A DNA stretch of 5,755 nucleotides from Candidatus Proteinoplasmatales archaeon SG8-5 (GTDB taxonomy: Archaea > Thermoplasmatota > Thermoplasmata > SG8-5): assembly GCA_001595885.1 (NCBI GenBank), contig LSSH01000078.1, positions 1 to 5,755 of the forward strand, in the 5' to 3' direction. Both the position numbers and the translations under genes were made by a program. The notes beneath the pieces were generated by a model. It saw nothing but the letters and a program-made list of their open reading frames with translations, was not told the DNA's origin and made no database searches. Of this stretch, positions 1 through 5,077 are shown piece after piece (the first letter of the stretch is position 1; each line of letters begins with the position of its first letter).

Positions 1-192
1 TTGAAGAGGCCGAAGAGCATCCTGTTCGTGGTCAACGACATCGAGAACGCGCGCCGGTGCGTAGGGAACCTTCCGGGCATTGACATAGTCCAACCGTCAA
101 GGTTGAACGTGGAGCTGCTGGCCCCGGGCGGAGACCCGGGCCGCCTCGCAGTGTTCACCGAGGGGGCGCTCAGGTCCCTGGGAGGCGAGTGA
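1..192 (+). CDS. rpl4: Large-subunit ribosomal protein L4 (uL4), 3' end only
   Basis: This is the C-terminal 63 codons of L4, cut by the window edge. The TTG at position 1 is simply the first in-frame codon (Leu), not a start. The segment NLPGIDIVQPSRLNVELLAP followed by GGDPGRLAVFTEGAL matches the conserved end of archaeal/eukaryotic L4, including the LNVELLAPG...PGRL block. In the known structure L4 binds 23S rRNA and sends a loop into the exit tunnel; that loop lies upstream of the window. The frame ends in TGA at 190-192, and L23 starts one base later, so the two are probably coupled. The last codons contain GGAGG (181-185), which serves L23. The identification rests on recognised motifs and on the downstream gene order. 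Confidence 0.93.
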   Translation: MKRPKSILFVVNDIENARRCVGNLPGIDIVQPSRLNVELLAPGGDPGRLAVFTEGALRSLGGE

Positions 193-193
193 C

Positions 194-478
194 ATGGCTA
201 GGCCCAGGCCCATACTTCTCACGCCCTACGTGACCGAGAAGTCCATGAACCACATCTCAGGAACGCCCATAATGTCAAACACCGACGGCAACCGGCTGGA
301 GTTCATAGTCAGGCGGGATGCTACCAAGGCGCAGATAAAGGCGGCGTTCGAGCGCAGGTACGACGTCAAGGTGGAGAAGGTCAACACCAGGATCATGAAG
401 AACGGCAAGCACGCCATCATCAAGCTGACGGACGAGTTCTCAGCCGAGGACGTAGGAATGAGGATAGGCATATTCTGA
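194..478 (+). CDS. rpl23: Large-subunit ribosomal protein L23 (uL23)
   Basis: This 94-residue protein is slightly longer than the roughly 80-90 residues usual for archaeal L23. Family hallmarks are the early TPYVTEKSMN (residues 10-19; the family has P-x-VTEK), LEFIVRRDATKAQIKAAFE (35-53), the YDVKVEKVNT strand (56-65) and the terminal SAEDVGMRIGIF. L23 binds 23S rRNA domain III beside the tunnel exit and forms part of the docking site for SRP and other nascent-chain factors. The extra length is a small Ser/Thr/Asn-rich insert (about residues 22-33) between the first helix and the LEFIV strand. ATG 194 is preceded by GGAGG at 181-185 with an 8-base spacer and lies one base after the L4 stop. 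Confidence 0.97.
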   Translation: MARPRPILLTPYVTEKSMNHISGTPIMSNTDGNRLEFIVRRDATKAQIKAAFERRYDVKVEKVNTRIMKNGKHAIIKLTDEFSAEDVGMRIGIF

Positions 479-487
479 GGTTTGTGA

Positions 488-1192
488 ATGGGCAAGAGGA
501 TTATTCCGCAGAGGAGGGGCCGGGGCACCAGCACGTATAGATCGCCCAGCCACAGGCACAAGGGCTTGCCCAGATACCCGAGGGTGGAGAAGGCCGAGGG
601 CGTCGTCGTGGACATATTCCACGCGCCCGGTCGCAGCACCCCGATGGCCAAGGTGAGGTTCGACGAGGAGACCGCGCTGATGCTCGCTCCCGAAGGGCTC
701 AGGATGAACCAGCCTATACACATCGGACCGGGCTCGCCGGTCGAGCTGGGCAACGCGCTCCCGCTCGAAGAGATACCCGAGGGAACACTCGTCCACAACA
801 TCGAAGCGAGGCCTGGGGACGGCGGCAAGTTCGTGAGGACGGCCGGAACGTCCGCCACCGTGGTCACCAGGGGCAAGAAGAAGACCATCGTCCAGATGCC
901 ATCGGGAGTGTTCAAGCACATCGACAGCAAGAGCCTGGCCACCATCGGCATACTAGCGGGTTCCGGCAGGACGGATAAACCGCTTGCCAAGGCCGGCAAG
1001 AGCTTTCACGCTTACAGGAGCAAGGCAAAGAGACCGAAGAGGGTGAAGGGGATCGCGATGAACCCCGTGAACCACCCGCACGGAGGAGGCGGCCACCCGC
1101 ACGTGGGTACCCAGAGCTCTCCTTCGTATAACGCCCCACCCGGCAGGAAGGTGGGCAGGATGGCACCCAAACCCAAGAGGAGGAAGCAATAA
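488..1192 (+). CDS. rpl2: Large-subunit ribosomal protein L2 (uL2)
   Basis: At 234 residues this is the usual archaeal L2 length. It starts with GKRIIPQRRGRGTSTYRSPSHR, the basic rRNA-binding N-terminus typical of archaea. The OB-like and SH3-like domains follow (roughly residues 35-110 and 115-185), with AGSGRTDKPLAKAG at 157-170. The C-terminal loop AMNPVNHPHGGGGHPHVG (190-207) contains the histidine (H196) corresponding to the residue implicated in peptidyl-transferase centre function, then a Pro/Lys/Arg-rich tail PGRKVGRMAPKPKRRKQ. L2 is a primary 23S rRNA binder needed for subunit association. The residue before that histidine is Asn; many homologues have Asp there and eukaryotes have Glu. 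GAGGT (477-481) precedes ATG 488. The stop TAA (1190-1192) shares its last A with the S19 start. Confidence 0.98.
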   Translation: MGKRIIPQRRGRGTSTYRSPSHRHKGLPRYPRVEKAEGVVVDIFHAPGRSTPMAKVRFDEETALMLAPEGLRMNQPIHIGPGSPVELGNALPLEEIPEGTLVHNIEARPGDGGKFVRTAGTSATVVTRGKKKTIVQMPSGVFKHIDSKSLATIGILAGSGRTDKPLAKAGKSFHAYRSKAKRPKRVKGIAMNPVNHPHGGGGHPHVGTQSSPSYNAPPGRKVGRMAPKPKRRKQ

Positions 1193-1662
1193 TGGCCAGG
1201 AGACAGAGCAGGTCAACGTCGTCCGCCAAGGCGGCAAGGAGAAAGGCGAGGAAGCGGAAGGGCGCGATAGCCGCGAGGAGGAAGAAGGAGTTCACCTACC
1301 GCGGATTCACCATGGAGGAACTGCAGAAGATGTCGCTGGACGAGATACTTCCCCTGATGAACGCCAGGACAAGGCGCTCGTACACACGCGGCCTCAATCC
1401 GGAGGAGCAGGTGTTCGTCGACCGCCTTTTGAGCGGCGACAAGCCGGTCCTGAAGACCCACAGGCGCGAGATAATAATCCTCCCGAACTTCGTGGGCAAG
1501 AAGGTCAGCGTCTACAACGGCAAGGAATACAGGGACGTTGAGATCAAACCCGAGATGATAGGCCATTACCTGGGCGAGTTCTCGCCGACCAGGGGACAGG
1601 TGAAGCACTCCGGGCCGGGAGTGGGCGCTACCAGGTCGTCCAAGTTCATGCCTTTGAAGTAG
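1192..1662 (+). CDS. rps19: Small-subunit ribosomal protein S19 (uS19)
   Basis: This 156-residue protein has a conserved core beginning about residue 33: EFTYRGFTMEELQKMSLDE is the archaeal/eukaryotic S15-type N-terminal domain. TRRSYTRGL follows, then the rRNA/head-binding block KTHRREIIILPNFVGKKVSVYNG (88-110) and GEFSPTRGQVKHSGPGVGATRSSKF (128-152). S19 sits in the head of the 30S subunit with S13 near the A-site tRNA. Residues 1-32 are an unusually long Arg/Lys/Ala/Ser-rich extension, probably flexible and rRNA-contacting. ATG 1192 overlaps the L2 stop (TAATG) and has GGAGG at 1179-1183. This is the only gene here ending in TAG (1660-1662); an in-frame TGA follows after two sense codons (1669-1671). 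Confidence 0.98.
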   Translation: MARRQSRSTSSAKAARRKARKRKGAIAARRKKEFTYRGFTMEELQKMSLDEILPLMNARTRRSYTRGLNPEEQVFVDRLLSGDKPVLKTHRREIIILPNFVGKKVSVYNGKEYRDVEIKPEMIGHYLGEFSPTRGQVKHSGPGVGATRSSKFMPLK

Positions 1663-1666
1663 AAAT

Positions 1667-1671
1667 GGTGA
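1667..1671 (+). promoter_or_regulatory. Shine-Dalgarno site of L22 (GGTGA type)
   Basis: GGTGA lies in the 13-base gap between the S19 stop and ATG 1676, with a 4-base spacer. It can pair with the UCACC part of the usual archaeal 16S 3' end and fixes the L22 start. Confidence 0.7.
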
Positions 1672-1675
1672 AGAT

Positions 1676-2125
1676 ATGGGATACACAGGGGACTTCGACT
1701 CGGAAAGGATGGCGCGCGCCTACGGCAAGGAGATGAAGATCTCCCCCAGGCACTCTGTCGAGATATGCAACACCATCAGGGGCATGCACGTCCTCGGCGC
1801 GAAGGACCTCCTGGAAGCCGTGATGGAGAAGCGCGAGCCCATCACCTTCCGCAGGTACAACAAGTGTGTCCCGCACCAGAAGACCAGCAAGGGGCCGGGC
1901 AGGTTCCCTGTCAAGGCCAGCAAGTTCATACTCGGGGTCATCGAGAGCGCTCAGGCGAACGCAGAGCGCAGCGGAATGGACTCCGAGGACATGCGAATAG
2001 TCACCGCGGCCGCGTCAAAGGGCCGAGTCACAAGGGGCTACATGCCCAGGGCCCACGGTCGCTGGGAGAGCTTCGACGAGGAGACCACGAACGTGGAGAT
2101 CATATTGGAGATACTGGAGGACTGA
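1676..2125 (+). CDS. rpl22: Large-subunit ribosomal protein L22 (uL22)
   Basis: This 149-residue protein has the usual archaeal/eukaryotic L17-type length. The start MGYTGDFDSERMARAYGKEMKIS is followed by the helix SVEICNTIRGMHVLGAKDLLEAVM (27-50). The archaeal-type insert PITFRRYNKCVPHQKTSKGPGRFPVKASKFI comes next (55-85). The exit-tunnel hairpin region ends in SKGRVTRGYMPRAHGRW (114-130), where RAHGR is the family signature, and the final strand is TTNVEIILEI. L22 binds all 23S domains and its hairpin lines the nascent-peptide tunnel. The gap from S19 is 13 bases. The stop TGA (2123-2125) is one base before the S3 start, and the last codons supply the GGAGG (2116-2120) for S3. Confidence 0.98.
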   Translation: MGYTGDFDSERMARAYGKEMKISPRHSVEICNTIRGMHVLGAKDLLEAVMEKREPITFRRYNKCVPHQKTSKGPGRFPVKASKFILGVIESAQANAERSGMDSEDMRIVTAAASKGRVTRGYMPRAHGRWESFDEETTNVEIILEILED

Positions 2126-2126
2126 G

Positions 2127-3239
2127 ATGGCCGGCGAGAGGAAGTTCATTCAGGAGAACGTTCGACGCGTGCTGCTCAAGGAGCACCTGAAGGAACAGGT
2201 CAAGCGCGCGGGCTTCGGTGGAGTGGACATACAGCGCACCCCCATGGGGACGCGCGTCACCCTCATCACCGAGCGCCCCGGCCTAGTCATAGGCAGGAAG
2301 GGCAGCTCCATCAAGGCCCTCACCGACACCATTGAATTCGAGTACGGCTTTGACAAGCCTCAGGTGGAGGTCGTCGAGGTGGAGAACCCCAACCTCAGCG
2401 CCCAGATAATGTCCGAGAAGCTCGCTTCGGCCCTGGAGAGGGGCTGGCACTTCAGGAGGGCGGGTCACTCGACCGTCCGCAGGGTGATGGAGAACGGTGC
2501 AAGAGGCTGCCAGGTCATCATAGCCGGAAAGCTGACCGGCCAGAGGCACAGGACCGAGAAGTTCAAGGAGGGTCACATCAAATATTGCGGCGAGCCCAAG
2601 CTCCAGTGGATGGAGGAGGGCTACACCCCAGCCAAGCTGAAGCAGGGCATCATCGGCGTGAAGGTCCAGATAATGCACCCGGACGCGAAGCTCCCCGACG
2701 AGGTGGAGATCTTGGCCGCCGAGGACATGCCTCCGATGCCCCCGACCGAAAAGAATGGGGAACCGGAGGATAAAGCGTACGAAGAAGCTCCGGAGAAGGA
2801 CCAGGAAAAGGGGCCGGAGCCAGCCGGCGAGGATGAGAAGAAGCCGGAGGGACAGGGACCCGCCGGGAAGCCAAAGGAGGGGCCATCCGGGCCCAAGACA
2901 GAGGAGGGGAGGCCCAGGGAGGAGGCCGAACCCGAGGCGGGTAAGCCGGAACCAAAGCCCGATGAGGCCAAACCCGGACCTGTAGAAAAGGCAGAGGAAC
3001 CAGAGGCCGAACCCAAGGCTGAGCCAAAGAAGGAGGCTCCGCCCGAGCCTGAGAAACCGGACGGGAAGAAGGAAGCCCCGTCGGCCGAAAAATCACTATC
3101 ACCAGAGAAAGTCAAGCAGGCGGTAGAGCCGCCTGCGGATAAGGCATCCGCAAAGGAGGGCGAACCAGCGGAGAAGAAGGCACCGAAGGATGCCGAGGCC
3201 AAGGAGGACGCAAAGGATGGCGTTGCTGAAGATAAGTGA
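2127..3239 (+). CDS. rps3: Small-subunit ribosomal protein S3 (uS3) with long low-complexity tail
   Basis: This 370-residue protein is far longer than the roughly 200-240 residues of most archaeal S3. Residues 1-197 are a full S3 core. It has a helical N-terminus (KFIQENVRRVLLKEHLKEQV), then the type II KH domain with its GxxG loop in VIGRKGS (54-60). The C-terminal S3 domain spans about 85-185 and includes GCQVIIAGKLTGQRHRTEKF (127-146) and GIIGVKVQIM (174-183). S3 lies in the 30S head at the mRNA entry channel. From about residue 198 the protein becomes a Glu/Lys/Pro/Ala-rich tail with no recognisable fold and almost no aromatic residues. The frame is open throughout, and the tail sits where L29 normally begins, so it looks like a true extension. 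GGAGG at 2116-2120 supports ATG 2127. Confidence 0.97.
   Translation: MAGERKFIQENVRRVLLKEHLKEQVKRAGFGGVDIQRTPMGTRVTLITERPGLVIGRKGSSIKALTDTIEFEYGFDKPQVEVVEVENPNLSAQIMSEKLASALERGWHFRRAGHSTVRRVMENGARGCQVIIAGKLTGQRHRTEKFKEGHIKYCGEPKLQWMEEGYTPAKLKQGIIGVKVQIMHPDAKLPDEVEILAAEDMPPMPPTEKNGEPEDKAYEEAPEKDQEKGPEPAGEDEKKPEGQGPAGKPKEGPSGPKTEEGRPREEAEPEAGKPEPKPDEAKPGPVEKAEEPEAEPKAEPKKEAPPEPEKPDGKKEAPSAEKSLSPEKVKQAVEPPADKASAKEGEPAEKKAPKDAEAKEDAKDGVAEDK
2724..3236 (+). other. Low-complexity acidic/basic tail of S3
   Basis: This is the coding region for residues 200-370 of S3. It is strongly purine-rich on the coding strand and is built mainly of Glu, Lys, Pro and Ala with some Gly and Asp. Short irregular repeats of the K-P-E, P-E-P and E-A-E kind recur. 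Predicted behaviour is intrinsic disorder outside the ribosomal core. Its third codon positions look less uniformly G/C than in the S3 core (many GAA, AAA and CCA codons), which suggests weaker codon selection or recent repeat growth. Haloarchaeal S3 proteins also carry extensions, mainly acidic; this one mixes acidic and basic residues. A function cannot be read from the sequence. Confidence 0.85.
3201..3207 (+). promoter_or_regulatory. Shine-Dalgarno site of L29 inside S3
   Basis: AAGGAGG lies in the last codons of S3, nine bases before ATG 3217. It selects this start over an earlier in-frame ATG at 3190, which would add nine residues (MPRPRRTQR) not found in the family. Confidence 0.7.
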
Positions 3240-3480
3240 GATCAGGGATATGAGCGAGGACGTTCGTGCCGAGAAGCTGAAGGAACTCAGGAACGAGCTC
3301 ATGCACGAGAGAGGCATCGGTGCGATGGGCGGCGCCCCTGCAAGCCCCGGGAAGATACGCGCGCTGAGGAAGAACATCGCGAGAATACTGACGGTGCAGC
3401 GCGAGTTGGAGATTTCCAAAGGGCATAATGTCAAGGGGAAACCAGGTGCCCCCGGCAGGACCAAGGGGGTCGGCGAGTAA
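3217..3480 (+). CDS. rpl29: Large-subunit ribosomal protein L29 (uL29)
   Basis: This 87-residue protein starts MALLKISEIRDM, matching archaeal L29 (M-A-I-L-R-x-x-E-I-R-x-M). It continues with the helical hairpin AEKLKELRNELMHERG (18-33), the archaeal GGAP turn (38-41) and the second helix GKIRALRKNIARILTVQREL (45-64). L29 packs beside L23 at the tunnel exit. Residues 66-87 form a basic, Gly/Pro-rich tail beyond the usual roughly 65-70 residues. The start lies inside S3, overlapping its last 23 bases in another frame, and a GGAGG nine bases upstream supports it. The stop TAA (3478-3480) shares its final A with the aIF1 ATG. The start choice rests on family alignment and the ribosome binding site. 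Confidence 0.95.
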   Translation: MALLKISEIRDMSEDVRAEKLKELRNELMHERGIGAMGGAPASPGKIRALRKNIARILTVQRELEISKGHNVKGKPGAPGRTKGVGE

Positions 3481-3779
3481 TGGCTGAGATATGCTCCGTT
3501 TGCGGATTGCCAGGCGAGCTGTGCATGTGCGAGGAGATCGCCAGGGAGCAGCAGCAGATCACCCTGAGCAGTGACAGCAGGAGGTACGGTAAGGTAGTGA
3601 CGGTCGTCAGCGGCGTCAACTCCAGCGACATCGACGTCAACGAGCTGGCCAGGACGCTGAAGACCGAGTGCGCCTCAGGCGGCACCATCAAGGACGGCAA
3701 CATCGAGCTCCAGGGCGAGCACAAGAAGAAGGTCAAGGCCAAGCTGGAGAAGATGGGATTCAAGGTTCAGGTGAAGTGA
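3480..3779 (+). CDS. Translation initiation factor aIF1 (SUI1 family)
   Basis: This 99-residue protein has the full length of archaeal aIF1. The N-terminus holds four cysteines as C5-x2-C8-x6-C15-x-C17, a probable zinc-binding knuckle found in many archaeal SUI1 proteins. The SUI1 fold follows: RRYGKVVTVVSGVN (34-47), then LARTLKTECASGGTIKDGNIELQGEH (58-81) and KKVKAKLEKMGF. The basic/Gly loop and the C-A-S-G-G-T motif are the family core. aIF1 binds the 30S platform near the P site and monitors start-codon fidelity by destabilising wrong pairings. Its place between L29 and the RNase P protein is the standard archaeal arrangement. The ATG overlaps the L29 TAA (TAATG), pointing to coupled translation; only a weak G-rich stretch (3465-3469) precedes it. 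Confidence 0.97.
   Translation: MAEICSVCGLPGELCMCEEIAREQQQITLSSDSRRYGKVVTVVSGVNSSDIDVNELARTLKTECASGGTIKDGNIELQGEHKKKVKAKLEKMGFKVQVK
3770..3774 (+). promoter_or_regulatory. Shine-Dalgarno site of the RNase P protein gene
   Basis: GGTGA in the last codons of aIF1, seven bases before ATG 3782, selects this start. Longer in-frame readings upstream fall inside aIF1 and lack family similarity. Confidence 0.65.
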
Positions 3780-3781
3780 GA

Positions 3782-4039
3782 ATGAGAAACGCCGGGAATC
3801 TGGGCAAGCACGAGCTGATCGGGCTCGACGTCAGGGTGTACAAGGCAGATGTGATGGAATACGAGGGCCGGATAACAGACGAGACGATGAACACCTTCGA
3901 GATAACCGATGCCAGCAAGAGCAGGACAGTCCCCAAGACGGGCCGCAGCTTCGTCTTCGACCTGGACGGCGAGAACGTGACGCTGGTGGGCGACAGTATA
4001 CGCTACAGGCCGGAGGACAGGACCAAGAAGGTCAGGTGA
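3782..4039 (+). CDS. rnp1: RNase P protein component 1 (Rpp29/Pop4 family)
   Basis: This 85-residue protein matches archaeal Rpp29. NLGKHELIGLDVRVYKA (6-22) contains the H-E-L-I-G signature. EGRITDETMNTFEI (28-41) and RTVPKTGRSFVFDLDGENVTLVGD (48-71) form the Sm-like beta barrel, and the end RPEDRTKKVR is the conserved basic tail. With Rpp21 it forms a binary complex on the specificity domain of RNase P RNA and helps remove 5' leaders from pre-tRNAs. It is near the short end of the family because it lacks the long N-terminal helix seen in some relatives. Its position between aIF1 and S17 is conserved in archaea. ATG 3782 lies two bases after the aIF1 stop. The ending GGTGA (4035-4039) includes the stop codon and doubles as the ribosome binding site of the next frame. 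Confidence 0.95.
   Translation: MRNAGNLGKHELIGLDVRVYKADVMEYEGRITDETMNTFEITDASKSRTVPKTGRSFVFDLDGENVTLVGDSIRYRPEDRTKKVR
4035..4039 (+). promoter_or_regulatory. Shine-Dalgarno site of the S17 leader frame
   Basis: GGTGA, four bases before ATG 4044, includes the rnp1 stop codon. It is among the clearest ribosome binding sites of the window and indicates that translation towards S17 starts at 4044. By contrast, nothing comparable precedes GTG 4292 or ATG 4343. Confidence 0.7.
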
Positions 4040-4043
4040 ACGC

Positions 4044-4295
4044 ATGGCTGATGATAAGAAGACAAAGGAAGATGCCAAGGCACCCGCGAAGAAGGACGAG
4101 TCCAGGAAGGAAGCGTCGCCGAAGAAGGACGAGGTCAAAAGGCAGACGCCTAAGAAGGAGGCGCCCGCCGCCGCGCCAAAGGGAGAGGCAAAGGAAGTGG
4201 ACCCTGCCCCAAAGGCCCCTTCCAAGGAAGAGGGGGAGAAACCAAACTATCCGCACCCAAGGAAGCGGCTCCGAAGAGACAGGCGGCTTCAGTGA
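4044..4295 (+). CDS. Lys/Ala/Pro/Glu-rich leader frame of S17 (probable frameshifted N-terminus)
   Basis: This 83-codon frame has a strong ribosome binding site. Residues 1-65 are a disordered-looking Lys/Ala/Glu/Pro sequence (MADDKKTKEDAKAPAKKDES at the start). From about residue 66 the composition changes abruptly to NYPHPRKRLRRDRRLQ, as expected when reading out of frame. In the -1 frame the same DNA gives S-A-P-K-E-A-A-P-K-R-Q-A-A, which continues the leader's composition and runs unbroken into S17. The stop TGA (4293-4295) overlaps a GTG at 4292 in the S17 frame. The simplest reading is that 4044-4666 is one S17 gene of about 207 residues with one base missing near 4231-4250, by assembly error or real mutation. 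A separate small basic protein coupled to S17 is less likely but not excluded. Confidence 0.6.
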   Translation: MADDKKTKEDAKAPAKKDESRKEASPKKDEVKRQTPKKEAPAAAPKGEAKEVDPAPKAPSKEEGEKPNYPHPRKRLRRDRRLQ

Positions 4296-4666
4296 AGCCG
4301 GTCAGGAAGCCCAAGCCCCCGAGGAAGCCGATACCGAAGGGAATGGACATCGGGATTGACGTGGAACTTCCGAAAAAGGAATGCAAGGACCGCTTCTGCC
4401 CATTCCATGGCACGTTACCGGTACGCGGCCAGATCCTCGAGGGCATCGTGGTCTCCGACCGCATGCAGCAAAGCGTCGTGGTCAAGCGCGAGTACATGAG
4501 ATTGAACAAGAAGTACGAGAGATTGGAGAAACGCTCGGGCAAATACCTGGCTCACAGTCCCCCGTGCCTCGGCACCAAGTCCGGGGACAGGGTGAGGATA
4601 ATGGAATGCCGACCCCTGAGCAAGACCATCTCGTATGTAGTGATAGAGAAAAGGACCGGAGAGTGA
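4292..4666 (+). CDS. rps17: Small-subunit ribosomal protein S17 (uS17), conserved domain
   Basis: The archaeal S17 domain starts at ATG 4343 as MDIGIDVELPKKECKDRFCP and is 107 residues from there, the usual length. Hallmarks are C-x4-C-P-F-H-G (C-K-D-R-F-C-P-F-H-G), LPVRGQILEGIVVSDRMQQSV, VVKREYMRLNKKYERLEKRS, HSPPCLGTKSGDRVRIMECRPLSKT and SYVVIEK, an OB-fold 16S-binding protein of the 30S body. GTG 4292 is given because it is the first start in the open frame and overlaps the leader's TGA. The 17 residues before ATG 4343 (V-K-P-V-R-K-P-K and onward) are Lys/Pro-rich, look like the rest of the leader, and have no ribosome binding site. The true product may therefore begin at 4044 through a frame change. 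The stop TGA 4664-4666 is within a GTGA three bases before the L14 ATG. Confidence 0.9.
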   Translation: MKPVRKPKPPRKPIPKGMDIGIDVELPKKECKDRFCPFHGTLPVRGQILEGIVVSDRMQQSVVVKREYMRLNKKYERLEKRSGKYLAHSPPCLGTKSGDRVRIMECRPLSKTISYVVIEKRTGE

Positions 4667-4669
4667 ACA

Positions 4670-5068
4670 ATGAAAGGCGTGGCTGGCAGGCAGACGAGGG
4701 GCATCCCCAAGGGAGCGAGGCTGGACTGCATCGACAACACCGGCGCGAAGATAGTCGAGGTGGTCGAGGTCCCCAAGTACCACGGGACTCACAGGCGTTA
4801 CCCGTCCGCCGGAATCGGCGACCTGCTCATAGTCAGCGTGAAGAAGGGCTCACCTGACATGAGGAAGCAGCTGGTGCATGCAGTCATAGTCAGGCAGAGA
4901 AGGCCCTTCCGCAGGTCCGACGGCACGATGGTCCAGTTCGAGGATAACGCGGTGGTCATCACCACCGAGAAAGGTGAGACCAAGGGTTCGGACATCAAGG
5001 GCCCGGTCGCCAGGGAGGCGGCCGAGCGATGGCCGAGGATAGCGGCCACAGCATCGATGATAGTGTGA
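4670..5068 (+). CDS. rpl14: Large-subunit ribosomal protein L14 (uL14)
   Basis: This 132-residue protein is of normal archaeal length. It begins MKGVAGRQTRGIPKGARLDC and has the L14 signature CIDNTGAKIVEVVEV (20-34). GIGDLLIVSVKKGSPDMRKQ (48-67), AVIVRQRRPFRRSDGTMVQF (71-90) and EDNAVVITTEKGETKGSDIKGPV follow, ending in the conserved REAAERWPRIAATASMIV. L14 lies on the intersubunit face of the 50S, contacts 16S helix 14, and is part of the binding site for the subunit-splitting factor eIF6/aIF6. GTGA (4663-4666), which includes the S17 stop, precedes ATG 4670. Its last eight codons and the sequence after the stop are repeated 62 bases downstream (see repeat entries). Confidence 0.98.
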   Translation: MKGVAGRQTRGIPKGARLDCIDNTGAKIVEVVEVPKYHGTHRRYPSAGIGDLLIVSVKKGSPDMRKQLVHAVIVRQRRPFRRSDGTMVQFEDNAVVITTEKGETKGSDIKGPVAREAAERWPRIAATASMIV

Positions 5069-5077
5069 TAGCATGAA
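5042..5077 (+). repeat. Direct repeat, copy 1 (L14 end plus gap)
   Basis: The 36 bases 5042-5077 match 5104-5139 at 32 positions, with an exact 13-base core GTGATAGCATGAA. Copy 1 covers the last eight L14 codons and the stop, five further bases or so, and an ATG (5073) equivalent to the L24 start. Weaker similarity continues beyond, around 5083-5100 against 5140-5157, if a 6-base gap is allowed. Confidence 0.85.

Noticed and set aside
1..3. TTG as start of a 63-residue protein
   Set aside because: The sequence matches the interior and end of L4. The codon is only the window edge.
120..142. Near-palindrome with two CCCGGG boxes
   Set aside because: It encodes the conserved L4 motif L-A-P-G-G-D-P-G-R-L, lacks a T-tract and lies inside the gene, so a terminator or operator role is unsupported.
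226..999. 257-codon minus-strand open frame over L23 and L2
   Set aside because: GC-rich genes often leave antisense frames open. It crosses two certain genes and has no recognisable domain.
2621..3202. Long minus-strand open frame, Ser/Gly/Ala/Phe-rich, opposite the S3 tail
   Set aside because: It is the mirror of Glu/Lys/Pro codons read backwards. The plus strand is required for S3 and L29, and no family motif or ribosome binding site was seen.
3190..3216. Earlier in-frame ATG for L29
   Set aside because: It would add M-P-R-P-R-R-T-Q-R, which does not fit the family start, and the GGAGG is placed for ATG 3217.
3480..4039. Translation factor and RNase P gene in a ribosomal operon as a possible new system
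   Set aside because: aIF1 and Rnp1 between L29 and S17 are a well-known archaeal arrangement.
4036..4359. Arg-rich plus-strand frame over the S17 leader
   Set aside because: This is a shadow of Lys/Glu/Pro codons in the third frame. The leader frame has the ribosome binding site and the sensible composition.
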